DNA of 64,000 nucleotides from Rhodospirillaceae bacterium (GCA_947476695.1 CANJRD010000003.1:186001-250000); one strand, 5' to 3'; shown: positions 8,713 through 19,223, counted from the first letter of the stretch. The notes: generated by a model not told the origin, from the letters alone. Numbers and translations: made by a program.

Positions 8713-9233
8713 CCAAGGCTTGCAGGCGCCGCGACCGAGGTCCGCATCGGCGCCGACGTGGCGGCCTTCTCCGCCGCCGCCGCTGCTTTCAGGTGCTCGG
8801 GTTCGTAGATCACTTCCACGTCCGGACCCCAGGTCTGCACCAGTTCGCGCTGCTTCGCGCGCAATGAGGTGATCTGCCGTCCCGCAGTCATCGCCATGAA
8901 CGAACTGACTACGTTGGGCGTTACGGCGTAGATCGCCCAGCCGATCGCCGCGCAGCCGTAGAACATGAACCACGCCAGCACGCTGGTGATGATGTTGACG
9001 GCTGCTTCGATGGTATGCGCCTTGAACCAAAGGTCGGTCAGATAGGGCAGCGTACCGGCCAAGTTCATGGAGCCGACGGTGACCCCGCCGTACCAACCCT
9101 TCTTACGTTCCATGATCAACGCCACCGCCGTCGGCACCAGCGCGACGCTGAGCACAATTACGGTGGGGATCATCATCGCGCCGATCGCCACGGCGATGAT
9201 CGCGTAAAGCAGGAACGGTGTTTTCTTGGTCAT
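8709..9233 (-). CDS. Membrane protein paired with pseudokinase
   Basis: A protein of about 174 residues. An N-terminal hydrophobic hairpin (two TM helices within residues 5-45), a Gly-rich amphipathic stretch and another membrane pair around residues 75-110 precede a cytosolic Ala-rich tail. Start ATG 9233 is chosen because GAGGGG lies just upstream. It follows the pseudokinase gene by seven bases on the same strand, so the two are almost certainly co-transcribed and may form a membrane complex (inference). I recognise no named family. Confidence 0.7.
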   Translation of the reverse strand: MTKKTPFLLYAIIAVAIGAMMIPTVIVLSVALVPTAVALIMERKKGWYGGVTVGSMNLAGTLPYLTDLWFKAHTIEAAVNIITSVLAWFMFYGCAAIGWAIYAVTPNVVSSFMAMTAGRQITSLRAKQRELVQTWGPDVEVIYEPEHLKAAAAAEKAATSAPMRTSVAAPASLG

Positions 9234-9240
9234 TGTCCCC

Positions 9241-11346
9241 TCAAAACAGCTTGGAGAGGACGCAGCCAACCAGCGTCAGGAACGCGATACCACCCGCACA
9301 GACCGCACCCGCCTGACGCCCGAGCCTGAGCGCCGATTCCTGACGGTCGAACTGACCGTGTTCGAGATCGTAAATCTGTTTGTCGGCCGCATTGAACTCA
9401 GTGCGTGACCAGGAAAATCCCTCGGCGTCCTTCTGACGCTCTTCGGGATTGTCGAGATAGTTGTACAACTCGGCGAGGTTGCCTTTGCGCACGAACTTCG
9501 GGATTTCGCGCTCCAACTCGCGGCGCTTGTTGCGGTTCTGATAGCTGCTGATCACAGGCCCCATCAGGCCGCCGACCCAGCTGGTCAGGCCGTAGAGGGC
9601 CTCAGGCCCCAAACGCCACTGCACGATGGCCAACACGCTGAGCATACCGATGGTGGAACGATCGGCGCGCGCATCGTTCATGGAATCGAGCTGCATCGAG
9701 GTTCCCTTGGCATACCGAGCGCGCAGGAACGCCGCGATGTGGCGATCGACCGGCCACATCTTGGTGTTGACCGACTTGGACGCCGCATCGAGGGCGGGCA
9801 GGATCGCTTTGACCTCCATCACGTACTGATCGGCGACCATCGGGCTCATGCAGAACTGCCACTCGTTCAGTTCGTAGACGCAACGCTCGATGCCGGCGCC
9901 GGTCGACTGATCCTTCATGTAGTTCTTCAGGTCGCGGAACGTCTGTTCGTACTGCTGGTGTTCCGGCCCCGGCTTAGTTTGCGCGTTGATGAAATAACGC
10001 CACAGTTCCTTGGTGATGAAGTCGCTGAATGGCTTAAGCTTATCTTTCCGCATCATGGCGATGGCCAATGCCGGCCCGAAGCCGTCGACGTTGACGCGGA
10101 AGTTGCGCAAGCGTACCGGCGCGCGTGGATCGAGGATCATCAAGATCCGACTGATGATCAGATCATCGGCCTCGCCCTTCTGGGCCCCAGGCAAATCGTA
10201 GGAGGTCTTGATCGCCGAGGAGATCGCGTTCGCCATTTCGTTGAAGTCGAACTGACGGCGCAGCCATATCTCCAACGTGCCGTCGGCGATGATGCTCATC
10301 GCCTTGTCCCAATTGGTATAGAGCGCGTAGCTGAGCGGTCGCAGCGAATTGAATTCCTGGTCCCCGATGCGCAAGGCGCGACGGGCCTGCTTTTCCGCCT
10401 TCGCTTGAATCGGCGTCAGGCGTTTACCGGCGAGCCATAGATCGACGTTCTCGGTCTTCCAGCGCTGCTCGGGATCGTCCGCGAGTAGACCGCGCAAACA
10501 CTCCAGCACCGTCATCGGCGGACGTTCGTCGTCGACAAGCGTGGCGTAGGAACCCTGCCCGACTTTCCGGCGCAAGATTTCGTCGTCGGGCACACCCTGG
10601 AGGGTGTCGCGCCCAATCGACAGCATGAGCAGCGTCGCGCCGAAGGCATACAGATCGTCGTAGACGTTGCCCGCACCGCGCCCAGACGGCATCGACATAC
10701 CGGACTCGATTGGCTCGATCGCGACTGGCTGATCGTGCGCCGGCGAGGACGTGAGGCAGTCGCCCAGCACGATGTTGGTGCGCGCTTCGTCCATGTAATA
10801 AAGGTTGTCCGGCCGGATCGCGCGATGGGTGATGCCCCTCAACGCAAGTTCGTTCAACGCATCGGTCAGCGGCTTGATGATATTCTTCGCGAACAGATGG
10901 TCGGGCACACGCCGGAACACGCCGCCCTTCAAATCCATCACGCGTCCGCCCATGGGGCGGTGATAGATGACGATCACGCACTTGCGCTCGGCCGGCGGCC
11001 ATTCGGCCACGCCCCAGTCGACGAGGTGCAAAACGTGAGCGATCTCGAGGCCTTTAAGCACGCGCATCACGCTAATGCGCGGCGTCATGTCCGGACGCAC
11101 GACGAGCGCGTACATCGCGCGCCCTTCCTGCTTACGGTCAGTCACTTCGTATGCCGTAGCGTTCGGCATATCGAGCGACGGGATCGGGCGGTCGCAGTAA
11201 ATGGTGTAACGGTCGCGGACGACGATAAAGCTACCGCTCGGCCGCGGCGCAGCGGCCGGGCCCGGAGGCGGTGTCGTTGCCTGCGCGGGTTGCGGCGCCG
11301 GCAGGTCTCGCAACTGCGTAGCCGGTTCGGCCATCGCGTTGGTCAC
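9241..11346 (-). CDS. Membrane-anchored protein-kinase-like protein (predicted pseudokinase)
   Basis: A 701-residue protein with a Pro/Ala-rich N-terminus (1-40), a Ser/Thr-kinase-like domain (about 45-315) and a long helical region of unknown type. It ends in a C-terminal TM helix (about 678-698). The catalytic loop reads HRAIRPDN (174-181): the base Asp of HRD is Ala176, while the downstream Asn is kept. The VAIK-type Lys is not evident in ALVVRPD, and DFG is replaced by GDC (195-197). The structural Asp of helix F (Asp231 in DLYAFG) is intact, so the fold is probably preserved. It is likely a binding or scaffold module. It precedes the membrane gene 8709-9233 by seven bases. Confidence 0.72.
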   Translation of the reverse strand: MTNAMAEPATQLRDLPAPQPAQATTPPPGPAAAPRPSGSFIVVRDRYTIYCDRPIPSLDMPNATAYEVTDRKQEGRAMYALVVRPDMTPRISVMRVLKGLEIAHVLHLVDWGVAEWPPAERKCVIVIYHRPMGGRVMDLKGGVFRRVPDHLFAKNIIKPLTDALNELALRGITHRAIRPDNLYYMDEARTNIVLGDCLTSSPAHDQPVAIEPIESGMSMPSGRGAGNVYDDLYAFGATLLMLSIGRDTLQGVPDDEILRRKVGQGSYATLVDDERPPMTVLECLRGLLADDPEQRWKTENVDLWLAGKRLTPIQAKAEKQARRALRIGDQEFNSLRPLSYALYTNWDKAMSIIADGTLEIWLRRQFDFNEMANAISSAIKTSYDLPGAQKGEADDLIISRILMILDPRAPVRLRNFRVNVDGFGPALAIAMMRKDKLKPFSDFITKELWRYFINAQTKPGPEHQQYEQTFRDLKNYMKDQSTGAGIERCVYELNEWQFCMSPMVADQYVMEVKAILPALDAASKSVNTKMWPVDRHIAAFLRARYAKGTSMQLDSMNDARADRSTIGMLSVLAIVQWRLGPEALYGLTSWVGGLMGPVISSYQNRNKRRELEREIPKFVRKGNLAELYNYLDNPEERQKDAEGFSWSRTEFNAADKQIYDLEHGQFDRQESALRLGRQAGAVCAGGIAFLTLVGCVLSKLF

Positions 11347-11480
11347 TTTCCTGTGCAGTGTTCACCGCCATTCTGGCGGCTCTCGCGGCTGCATCCTACG
11401 CGACAGCCCCGCGAAGGACAATCGCCCTTAGGGGATTATTAACCTTTTTAAACTGGGGATTTTGACGCGAAACCGACGAT

Positions 11481-12770
11481 TTAATCCAGGAACGGGTCGC
11501 GCACCAGGATCGTATCTTCGCGTTCGGGGCTGGTCGAGCACAGGGCCACGGGCGCTTCGATCAGTTCCTCGATGCGGCGGATGTACTTGATCGCCTCGGC
11601 CGGCAGCTGGGCCCAGCTGCGGGCGCCCCGGGTCGAGCAGTTCCAGCCGGTCATGGTTTCGTAGACCGGTTTAACGGCGGCCTGCTCGCTCATGCCAGCG
11701 GGGAAGCGCTGGAGGCTCTTTCCGTTCAGGTCATAGCCGACGCAAACGCTGATCTTGTCGAGGGTATCGAGCACGTCGAGCTTGGTCAGCGCGATGCCCG
11801 TGATGCCGCCGGTCTTGATAGCCTGGCGCACCATGATGGCGTCGAACCAACCGCAGCGACGGCGGCGACCGGTGACGGTGCCGAACTCATGGCCCCGCTC
11901 GCCTAGCAATTGGCCGACGGAGTCGGTTAGTTCGGTCGGGAACGGCCCTGAGCCGACGCGGGTGGTGTAGGCCTTGGTGATGCCGAGGACGTAACCGACC
12001 GCGCCCGGGCCCATGCCCGAGCCCACGGCGGCTTGGCCGGACATGGTGTTGGACGACGTGACGTAAGGATACGTGCCGTGATCGACGTCGAGCATCGCGC
12101 CCTGCGCACCCTCGAACAGGATGCGGCGACCGCGACGCTTGGCTTCGTCCAGGATTTCCCAGACCGGCGCCGCATACGGCAGGATTTTCGGCGCCACCTC
12201 TTTCAGCGCGGCAATCAGCTCGGCGGCATTCACTTCCGCCTGCCCAAGGCCGCGCAGCAGCGCATTGTGATGTGCCAGCAGTCGCTCGACCTTGTAGGCG
12301 ATGACTTTGTCGTCGGCGAGATCGCAAACGCGGATGGCGCGCCGCGCGACTTTGTCTTCGTAGGCCGGGCCGATGCCGCGTCCGGTGGTGCCGATCTGCG
12401 CGGAACCGGCGGCGGCTTCGCGCGCGCGATCCAAGTTGCCGTGCAGCGGCAGGATCAGCGACGCGTTGTCGGCAAGCTTCAGCAGGTCCGGCGTGATCTT
12501 CACGCCCTGCGCGACGATCTTGTCGATCTCCGACAGCAGCGCCCAGGGATCGACCACGACACCGTTGCCGATGAACGACGGCTTGCCACGCACCACGCCC
12601 GAAGGCAGCAACGAAAGCTTGTAGGTGTTCTCGCCGATCACGAGCGTATGGCCCGCGTTATGGCCACCCTGGAAGCGCACGACCATATCGGCGCGTTCCG
12701 AGAGCCAATCGACGATCTTTCCTTTGCCCTCGTCGCCCCACTGGGATCCGACGACCGCGACGTTGCCCAT
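11481..12770 (-). CDS. purA: Adenylosuccinate synthase
   Basis: A 429-residue adenylosuccinate synthetase converting IMP, aspartate and GTP to adenylosuccinate, the first committed step to AMP. The N-terminal [12 protein letters not shown] loop (12-23) includes the catalytic Asp13, and GGHNAGHT (35-42) carries the catalytic His41. The [13 protein letters not shown] region and the C-terminal GTP-binding segment are intact. The length is standard. It follows hisZ with a one-base gap, an arrangement common in Alphaproteobacteria, so the two share a transcript from the promoter upstream of hisZ. Confidence 0.96.
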   Translation of the reverse strand: MGNVAVVGSQWGDEGKGKIVDWLSERADMVVRFQGGHNAGHTLVIGENTYKLSLLPSGVVRGKPSFIGNGVVVDPWALLSEIDKIVAQGVKITPDLLKLADNASLILPLHGNLDRAREAAAGSAQIGTTGRGIGPAYEDKVARRAIRVCDLADDKVIAYKVERLLAHHNALLRGLGQAEVNAAELIAALKEVAPKILPYAAPVWEILDEAKRRGRRILFEGAQGAMLDVDHGTYPYVTSSNTMSGQAAVGSGMGPGAVGYVLGITKAYTTRVGSGPFPTELTDSVGQLLGERGHEFGTVTGRRRRCGWFDAIMVRQAIKTGGITGIALTKLDVLDTLDKISVCVGYDLNGKSLQRFPAGMSEQAAVKPVYETMTGWNCSTRGARSWAQLPAEAIKYIRRIEELIEAPVALCSTSPEREDTILVRDPFLD

Positions 12771-12771
12771 G

Positions 12772-13917
12772 TTAGTTCCTTACCTGCACGGCTTCGCCGC
12801 GCTCCAGATAGTGCGTGCAATCAAGACGACGCGCTTCGTTCGCGGCCGTCTCGCCGGCTTTAAGTCCTGCAACGAGCGTCCAGCCGTCTGCCTGCCACTT
12901 GCGAACGGTCGCGCGCGGTGTGTCACTTGGCACCCACAGACGCTTGAGCTCTTTCGCCGCCGGAACGGCGCTCAGCAGATTGTCGACCACAAGGGTCGCG
13001 CCGGTCGCGTGCTCGAAGCGGTCTTCGCTGTGCTGCAAACGATAGCGTCCGCCGCGCCCGATCTCGCGCTGAATACCCTTGGCGAAGATCGAGAACGTGA
13101 TGCCGGTGTGATACTCGAAGCCACGGCTTTCGACGGCGTCCACGGTCAGCCCCAGATTCGGCGCAGCAGCGCGCACGGCGTCGCCGACCGCGCTCAACGC
13201 GTCCCATTCCGCCTTCGCGTCCGCGGGCAAGTTGAGTTTGCCGATCCGCTCGCGCGCCGTGGCGAATTCGCCCGACGCCGCGACCAGCGCGCAAAGCAAT
13301 TCGCCCGCTGCACCCCCGGCCGCTTTGAGTTCCGCGACATCCTTGTGCGCGAGCGCCGTGCGGAGACGATCATTGGCGTCGACGCCGTGACCTTTCAGGA
13401 TCGCCGGCACGAGTGTCGGCAACGCCAGATCGACGGTCAGGTTTTTTACGCCAACAGCCTCGAGCGCTTCGGTGGTCGCAAGGATCACTTCCGCGTCAGC
13501 CGCGCCGGTCTCGGCGCCGATCAACTCGATGCCGGCCTGCGTGAACTGGCGCTCGGGCTCCAGCTGGTCGCCGCGCACGCGCAGGACCTGACCGGCGTAC
13601 ATCAAGCGCAGCGGCCGGGGCTGCGAAGCCAGGCGCGTGGTCGCGATGCGGGCCACCTGGGTGGTGACATCGGCGCGGAAGCCTAAGCTCCGGTGCGACA
13701 CGGGGTCCGGCATCCGGAAGATGCGATCCCGCAGCACCTGGCCGACACCGGCCAGAAGCGTGTCCTCGAACTCGGCGAGCGGCGGCTTCACCAGGGCATA
13801 GCCGTTGGCGCCAAAGCTCTGCGTGAGGGTGTGGATAACCTCCGCCTCGACCGCCGCTTCGGGCGGCAGGAGATCGCGCAGACCTTCAGGCAGCAAGGTC
13901 TTGGAGGTATCGCTCAT
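12772..13917 (-). CDS. hisZ: ATP phosphoribosyltransferase regulatory subunit
   Basis: A 381-residue class II aminoacyl-tRNA synthetase-like paralogue of HisRS that acts as the regulatory subunit of short-form HisG, the first enzyme of histidine synthesis. Class II motifs are visible: [10 protein letters not shown], then [12 protein letters not shown] (motif-2-like) and RGGRYR near residue 290. It lacks a HisRS anticodon-binding domain, as expected. Its presence implies a short HisG elsewhere. It is the first gene of the hisZ-purA transcript. Confidence 0.9.
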   Translation of the reverse strand: MSDTSKTLLPEGLRDLLPPEAAVEAEVIHTLTQSFGANGYALVKPPLAEFEDTLLAGVGQVLRDRIFRMPDPVSHRSLGFRADVTTQVARIATTRLASQPRPLRLMYAGQVLRVRGDQLEPERQFTQAGIELIGAETGAADAEVILATTEALEAVGVKNLTVDLALPTLVPAILKGHGVDANDRLRTALAHKDVAELKAAGGAAGELLCALVAASGEFATARERIGKLNLPADAKAEWDALSAVGDAVRAAAPNLGLTVDAVESRGFEYHTGITFSIFAKGIQREIGRGGRYRLQHSEDRFEHATGATLVVDNLLSAVPAAKELKRLWVPSDTPRATVRKWQADGWTLVAGLKAGETAANEARRLDCTHYLERGEAVQVRN

Positions 13918-13947
13918 GGGTCCAATCGGGGTCAGGAGGCGCGCGGT

Positions 13948-13975
13948 TATATACGCTCCCGGACCCCGTTGTCAT
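13948..13975 (-). promoter_or_regulatory. Sigma-70-like promoter for hisZ-purA
   Basis: On the minus strand ATGACA (13975-13970) and TATATA (13953-13948) are separated by 16 bases, 31 bases before the hisZ start codon. This is a near-consensus housekeeping promoter in the short serA-hisZ gap. No operator was recognised. Confidence 0.55.
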
Positions 13976-14004
13976 TGGCCGGATTTAGCCCGTTTCCGGA
14001 CGGC

Positions 14005-15588
14005 TCAGAACGCCAGCGCCTGGACCTTCTTAACGTGCGGCAGGGCCTTAACCTTGGCCTGCAGCGCCTCATCCACAGGCTGATCGAGGCTGATCAGCAG
14101 CTGGGCCTCGCCGCCGGCACTGGCCCGGCCGAGATGGAACGAGGCGATGTTCACCCCCGCCTGCCCCAACAGACTGCCCAACGCGCCGATGAAGCCCGGC
14201 TTGTCGTCGTTGATAACGTAGAGCATGTGCGGGGCCACCTCGGCCTCGATATGGACCTCGTTGACGTCCACCAGACGCGGCAGGCTGCCGCCGAACAGCG
14301 TGCCGGAGATGCTGTGGGTTCCCTTATCGGTCGCGACCGTCAGGGTCATCAGCGTCTGATAGAGCGCATGCTGCTCGCGCTTCACCTCGGTGACCTTGAT
14401 GTCGCGCTCCCGCGCGATGGTCGGAGCGTTGACCATGTTCACGCTTTCCATGATCTGCCCGAGCAGACCCTTCAGCGCGATAGCGGTCAGCGGCCGCGTG
14501 TTCAGCTCCGCGACATGGCCTTCATAAGTGACGGTGATGGACTTCACGCCGGCGTCGGTCGTCTGACCGGCGAAGCTGCCGAGCTGTTCGGCGAGGCCCA
14601 TGTAGGGCTTCAGCTTCGGCGCATCTTCCGCCGAGACAGAGGGCATATTGAGCGCGTTGGTGACCGCACCGGTCAGCAGGTAATCGGAAATCTGCTCCGC
14701 GACCTGCAACGCTACGTTCTCCTGTGCCTCGTCGGTCGACGCGCCGAGGTGCGGCGTGGCGACGACCTTCTCCAGGCCAAACAGGATATTCGTCTTGGCG
14801 GGTTCTTCCTCGAACACGTCGAACGCCGCGCCGGCGACCTGACCGCTTTCGATGGCGGCCTTGAGGTCGGCTTCGTTGACGAGACCGCCGCGCGCGCAGT
14901 TGATGATGCGCACGCCTTTCTTCATCTTCGCGATGCTCTTCGCGTCGATGATGCCGCGCGTGTGTTCGTTCAGCGGCGTGTGCAGAGTGATGAAATCCGC
15001 GCGCGTGAAGATCGCTTCCAGATCACCCTTCTCCACGCCGAGATCGTCGGCGCGTTGCTGCGACAGGAAGGGATCGTAGGCAATGACCTTCATCTTGAGT
15101 CCCAGGGCGCGGTCGCAAACAATAGAACCGATGTTGCCGCAGCCTATGACACCCAGGGTCTTGCCGTACAACTCGACGCCCATGAACTTCGACTTTTCCC
15201 ACTTACCGGCGTGGGTCGAAGCGTTCGCCGCCGGGATATCGCGCGCGCAGGACATCATCATGGCGATGGCGTGTTCTGCCGTCGTGATGGCATTGCCAAA
15301 CGGGGTGTTCATCACCACGACGCCGCGCGCGGTGGCGGCGGGTACGTCGACGTTATCGACGCCGATGCCGGCCCGCCCGACGACCTTCAGGCGGGTCGCC
15401 GCCGCCAGAACCGCGGGAGTCACTTTGGTGTTCGAGCGGATGGCAAGGCCATCATAGTCCGCGATGATCGCGAGAAGTTCTTCCGGCTTCAAACCGGTCT
15501 TGATGTCGACATCAATGCCGCGGTTCTTGAAAATCTCAACCGCCGCCGCGCTCAACTTATCGCTGATCAGTACTTTCGGCTTCGCCAC
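14005..15588 (-). CDS. serA: D-3-phosphoglycerate dehydrogenase
   Basis: A 527-residue NAD-dependent phosphoglycerate dehydrogenase, first enzyme of phosphorylated serine biosynthesis. It has the long three-part form. The substrate and nucleotide-binding domains carry GVIGCGNIGS near 152 and the catalytic Arg-Glu-His set (NCARGGLVNE; THPLNEH-like and PHLGASTDEAQ segments). An intervening ASB domain (about 315-450) is followed by a C-terminal ACT domain (about 455-527) that usually binds serine for feedback control. It follows serC on the same strand after an 80-base gap and shares the serC leader transcript. Confidence 0.95.
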   Translation of the reverse strand: MAKPKVLISDKLSAAAVEIFKNRGIDVDIKTGLKPEELLAIIADYDGLAIRSNTKVTPAVLAAATRLKVVGRAGIGVDNVDVPAATARGVVVMNTPFGNAITTAEHAIAMMMSCARDIPAANASTHAGKWEKSKFMGVELYGKTLGVIGCGNIGSIVCDRALGLKMKVIAYDPFLSQQRADDLGVEKGDLEAIFTRADFITLHTPLNEHTRGIIDAKSIAKMKKGVRIINCARGGLVNEADLKAAIESGQVAGAAFDVFEEEPAKTNILFGLEKVVATPHLGASTDEAQENVALQVAEQISDYLLTGAVTNALNMPSVSAEDAPKLKPYMGLAEQLGSFAGQTTDAGVKSITVTYEGHVAELNTRPLTAIALKGLLGQIMESVNMVNAPTIARERDIKVTEVKREQHALYQTLMTLTVATDKGTHSISGTLFGGSLPRLVDVNEVHIEAEVAPHMLYVINDDKPGFIGALGSLLGQAGVNIASFHLGRASAGGEAQLLISLDQPVDEALQAKVKALPHVKKVQALAF

Positions 15589-15615
15589 GTGAAAGGTCCT
15601 CCCAGAACTTCACCT

Positions 15616-15639
15616 CCCCTCACCCGAATGGATGAGGGG
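15616..15639. repeat. Intergenic stem-loop between serC and serA
   Basis: CCCCTCA (15616-15622) and TGAGGGG (15633-15639) form a seven-base stem around a ten-base loop. No T-tract follows, so it is more likely a processing or attenuation hairpin, or a small dispersed repeat, than a terminator. Confidence 0.4.
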
Positions 15640-15668
15640 TCCCCGCCTCGAACGATCTCTTTAGGTCT

Positions 15669-16829
15669 TTAGGCCTTCGGCTGAACCTCGCCGTTCGCCC
15701 ACTCCAGCCACGGCAGCAAGGCCGCGATGTCGGCTGTGTCGACGGTCGCGCCGCCCCAGATGCGCAGGCCCGCCGGCGCATCGCGATAGGCGCCGATATC
15801 GAGCGCGACGCCTTCCTTTTCCAGCAGCGAGACGAAGCTCTTCGCCGCAGCGGCCTGGTCGTCCTTCGACAGCTTGGTGAACCAGTCGGCGGTGATCTTC
15901 AGGCACATCGACGTGCAGGAGCGCGTCTCCGGCTTCTCGGCGAGCAGCTTGCACCACGTCTGTTTATCCGCCCATGCGGCCAGCGTCTTGAGGTTGGCTT
16001 CCGAGCGCGCGATCAGGCCCTTGAGGCCGCCGACGCTCTCGGCCCACTTCAAGCCATCGACCGCGTCTTCGACGCAAAGCATCGAGACGGTGTTGATGGT
16101 GTCGCCCTCGAACACCGGCTCCTGGAGCTTGCCGCCCTTGGTCAGGCGGAAAATTTTCGGCATCGGCCACGGTGGCGAATAGCTCTCCAGGCGCTCGACG
16201 GCGCGCGGGCTCAACACCAGCATGCCGTGTTGGGCTTCGCCGCCCAGCACCTTCTGCCAAGACCACGTGGTGATATCGAGCTTGTCCCAGGGCATATCCA
16301 TCGCGAACACCGCCGAGGTGGCGTCGCAGATGGTCAGGCCCTTGCGGTCGCTTTTGATCCAGTCGCCGTTCGGCACGCGCACGCCCGACGTCGTGCCGTT
16401 CCAGGTGAAGACAACGTCGCTGTCGAAGTTGACGCTCGACAGGTCAGGCAGCTGGCCGTAGTCGGCCTTGAGGATGCGCGCGTCCTTCAGCTTCAGCTGC
16501 TTCACGACGTCGGTGACCCAGCCTTCGCCGAAGCTTTCCCACGCCAGCATGTCGACCGGGCGCGCGCCCAACACGTGCCACAGCATCATTTCAACGGCGC
16601 CTGTATCCGACGCCGGCACGATGGCAATGCGGTAGTCCGCCGGCAGGCCGAGGATCTTGCGGCTGAGGTCGAGCACTTCCTTGATGCGCGCCTTCGCGGG
16701 TTTGGCGCGGTGCGAGCGGCCGACCAGCGCGTTCTTCAAGGCGTCCAGCGACCAGCCGGGACGCTTGGCGCAAGGACCGGACGAAAACTGCGTGCGCGCC
16801 GGCTTCACCGACGGCTTCTGAGTGCTCAT
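15669..16829 (-). CDS. serC: Phosphoserine aminotransferase
   Basis: A 386-residue PLP-dependent aminotransferase converting 3-phosphohydroxypyruvate and glutamate to phosphoserine. It is the alphaproteobacterial type (about 380 residues with an N-terminal [14 protein letters not shown] stretch). The PLP Lys lies in [10 protein letters not shown] near residue 195, and ATSAVFAMD precedes it. Its start is 12 bases from a structured leader that resembles the serC RNA motif. serA lies downstream on the same strand, giving two of the three steps of serine synthesis in one unit. Confidence 0.94.
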   Translation of the reverse strand: MSTQKPSVKPARTQFSSGPCAKRPGWSLDALKNALVGRSHRAKPAKARIKEVLDLSRKILGLPADYRIAIVPASDTGAVEMMLWHVLGARPVDMLAWESFGEGWVTDVVKQLKLKDARILKADYGQLPDLSSVNFDSDVVFTWNGTTSGVRVPNGDWIKSDRKGLTICDATSAVFAMDMPWDKLDITTWSWQKVLGGEAQHGMLVLSPRAVERLESYSPPWPMPKIFRLTKGGKLQEPVFEGDTINTVSMLCVEDAVDGLKWAESVGGLKGLIARSEANLKTLAAWADKQTWCKLLAEKPETRSCTSMCLKITADWFTKLSKDDQAAAAKSFVSLLEKEGVALDIGAYRDAPAGLRIWGGATVDTADIAALLPWLEWANGEVQPKA

Positions 16830-16840
16830 AGCCCTGAAGA

Positions 16841-16912
16841 CCCCTACCTAGATTGAAAACGCCCCCACTGCTCGTCCTTGGGGGCGTCGAGAACGGTCAG
16901 TCTAGGAAGGGG
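16841..16912 (-). ncRNA. Candidate serC leader RNA motif
   Basis: A two-tier structured leader immediately upstream of serC. The outer helix pairs 16901-16912 with 16841-16852 (12 positions, one mismatch). The inner hairpin pairs ACGCCCCC (16859-16866) with GGGGGCGT (16880-16887) over a 13-base loop. The serC RNA motif is a known cis-regulatory candidate found before serC in Alphaproteobacteria; location, strand and strong pairing agree. The ligand or mechanism is not established. A covariance search would settle membership. Confidence 0.6.
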
Positions 16913-16948
16913 GTATGGGGCCGTCAATGTGGCGGAAAAGGCCGACTT

Positions 16949-17755
16949 TTACGGCGCGTCGAAGGCCCGCACCGTGTGCCCATGGTTGAGGGGACCATGG
17001 CCCTTCCCCAAGCCAGGCGCGCTCAGGATGGCCGCGCGGACATAGGCCCGCGCCCGCGCCACGGCACGCGGCAAAGCCATGCCCTGCGCCAAGCTGACGG
17101 CAATCGCGGAGGCCAGCGTGCAGCCGGTGCCATGGGTGGCGCGGCTGGCAATGCGATTATCCTCAAAGGCGACAACGTCGTCCGAAGTTATCAACAGGTC
17201 GCGGATCAGTTCGCCTTCGACATGGCCGCCCTTGAGCACGACGGCCTTCGCGCCGAGCTTACGTAAGCTGGGCACTGCGGCCTCCATATCGCCAAGCGTC
17301 CTGATCGTACGGCCGGTCAGCACTTCGGCTTCCGGCAGGTTGGGCGTCAAGACGGCGGCTTCTTGAATGAACCGGCGTAGCAGGGCTTCGACCGCGCCAC
17401 TATCAAGCAGCCGGCTTCCGGAGGTCGCCACCATCACCGGATCGATGACACGCGGCTGGGTCGCATTCGCGGCGATCAGCGCGTCGTACGCCGCCTCGAT
17501 CACGGCTGTCGTGGCCAGCATGCCGGTCTTGATGACGTCGGCGCCGATGTCTTCGAGCACCCGTGTGATTTGACCTGAGATGATGTCGCGCGGCATCTCC
17601 TGCACGCCGGTCACGCCCAGGGTGTTCTGCACGGTCACGGCCGTGATCGCGGTCGCGGCATAGCCACCGAGCGCCATTACAGTTTTGAGATCGGCTTGAA
17701 TTCCGGCACCGCCACCGGAATCCGATCCGGCGATGATAAGCACGCGTGCGATCAC
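16949..17755 (-). CDS. thiD: Hydroxymethylpyrimidine/phosphomethylpyrimidine kinase
   Basis: A 268-residue ribokinase-fold kinase that phosphorylates HMP and HMP-P for thiamine synthesis. Signature segments are AGSDSGGGAGIQADLK at the N-terminus, DPVMVATSG near 105, and the anion hole/catalytic base region HGTGCTLASAIA near 212 (Cys in GTGCT). The GTG at 17755 is the start. It lies between glmM and the serC leader. thiE is on the other strand about 19 kb away, so thiamine genes are scattered. Confidence 0.93.
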   Translation of the reverse strand: MIARVLIIAGSDSGGGAGIQADLKTVMALGGYAATAITAVTVQNTLGVTGVQEMPRDIISGQITRVLEDIGADVIKTGMLATTAVIEAAYDALIAANATQPRVIDPVMVATSGSRLLDSGAVEALLRRFIQEAAVLTPNLPEAEVLTGRTIRTLGDMEAAVPSLRKLGAKAVVLKGGHVEGELIRDLLITSDDVVAFEDNRIASRATHGTGCTLASAIAVSLAQGMALPRAVARARAYVRAAILSAPGLGKGHGPLNHGHTVRAFDAP

Positions 17756-17843
17756 GATAGGCCTTTCACCCGCAAACTTCGTCGTTCTGGCTATAGTGCC
17801 GAGGACCCAGAGGTATATCGCTTTCTGTTTTGGCGATGTGGGG

Positions 17844-19205
17844 TTAAGCCGCCGCTTGCGCGATGACGTCGGCCAGGCCGGCGACGACCGCGTTCACTTC
17901 GCCCGAGTCATCGCCTTCAGCCATGATGCGGATGAGCGACTCAGTGCCGGACTTGCGGATGACAAGACGACCGCGCCCGCTCAAACGTTGCTCCACATCG
18001 GCGATCGCCGACTTCACCGGCGCTTTGGCCAGGATCAAGTCAGCATTGGTGCCTTGGGCGAGCCTTACATTGCGCAACAACTGCGGCACCGGGTCGAACA
18101 GGCGCAGGGCTTCGCTCGCGGGCTTGCCGGATTCCACGAGCGCGGCGAGCACCTGCAAGCCGGCGGTGATCCCATCGCCGGTCGTGGCGTGATGGCCGAG
18201 GATGATGTGGCCGGACTGCTCGCCGCCGACATTGAATCCGCCTTCGCGCATTTTCTCGACGACGTAACGGTCGCCAACTTTCGTGCGGACCAGGTCGATG
18301 CCGCGACCGCTGAGATAGCGCTCAAGGCCGAGATTGCTCATGACCGTCGCAACAACCGTGTTGCCGGTGAGTTGGCCCGCGTCCATGCAATGTCCGCCGA
18401 TCAACGCCAGCACTTGGTCGCCATCGATCAGGTTGCCCTTCTCGTCGCAGACGATGACGCGGTCCGCATCACCGTCGAGCGCCAGCCCCAGGTGCGCGCC
18501 GTTGGCGAGTACAAGTTCGCGCATCTTGGCGGGATACAGCGAGCCCGCTTCGCGGTTGATATTGAAGCCGTCCGGATTGACCCCGACTTTGATGACTTCC
18601 GCGCCCAGCTCCCAGAACACGGTCGGCGCGACTTTGTAGGCAGCGCCGTGGGCGCAATCGACGACGATCTTCAGACCGTCGAGACGCAGGTGTCGCGGGA
18701 ACGTGGTCTTGGCGTATTCGATATAGCGGCCGCCGGCATCTTCGAGACGAGTCGCACGACCGAGCTTGTCGGGCGCGGCACGACCGCCGCTGAGATCGCC
18801 GAACATCAGCCCCTCGATCTCGGCCTCAATGGCGTCCGACAGCTTGAAGCCGTCCGGGCCGAACAGCTTGATGCCGTTGTCCTCGTACGGGTTATGCGAG
18901 GCGGAAATCATGACTCCCAGGTCGCAGCGCATGGCGCGCGTCAGCATGGCGACGGCGGGCGTTGGGATCGGACCGACAATGATCACGTCCATGCCGACCG
19001 AAATGAAGCCGGCGGTCAGCGCCGGCTCAAGCATGTAGCCGGACAGGCGGGTGTCCTTGCCGACCAGCACCGTGTGACGATGACTGCCGCGAATGAAACG
19101 CTGACCTGCGGCCTTGCCGAGACGCATGGCGCTGGTGGCGGTCATCGGCTCGGTATTGGTCAGCCCACGGATGCCGTCGGTGCCGAAAAGTTTTCTCTCA
19201 GTCAT
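17844..19205 (-). CDS. glmM: Phosphoglucosamine mutase
   Basis: A 453-residue alpha-D-phosphohexomutase interconverting GlcN-6-P and GlcN-1-P for UDP-GlcNAc, hence peptidoglycan and LPS. The active-site serine loop is SASHNP (101-106, phospho-Ser103). The metal loop DGDADR (near 242-247), the sugar-binding GEQSGH and the C-terminal phosphate-binding [12 protein letters not shown] are all present. The gene order ftsH-folP-glmM on this strand is a classic bacterial arrangement. Confidence 0.95.
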   Translation of the reverse strand: MTERKLFGTDGIRGLTNTEPMTATSAMRLGKAAGQRFIRGSHRHTVLVGKDTRLSGYMLEPALTAGFISVGMDVIIVGPIPTPAVAMLTRAMRCDLGVMISASHNPYEDNGIKLFGPDGFKLSDAIEAEIEGLMFGDLSGGRAAPDKLGRATRLEDAGGRYIEYAKTTFPRHLRLDGLKIVVDCAHGAAYKVAPTVFWELGAEVIKVGVNPDGFNINREAGSLYPAKMRELVLANGAHLGLALDGDADRVIVCDEKGNLIDGDQVLALIGGHCMDAGQLTGNTVVATVMSNLGLERYLSGRGIDLVRTKVGDRYVVEKMREGGFNVGGEQSGHIILGHHATTGDGITAGLQVLAALVESGKPASEALRLFDPVPQLLRNVRLAQGTNADLILAKAPVKSAIADVEQRLSGRGRLVIRKSGTESLIRIMAEGDDSGEVNAVVAGLADVIAQAAA

Positions 19206-19223
19206 TGAGTAACCCGCTCGCTA

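Noticed and set aside
13693-15672. 659-residue plus-strand open frame opposite serA
   Set aside because: It mirrors serA and hisZ codon structure and lacks any recognisable domain; serA is unambiguous on the other strand.
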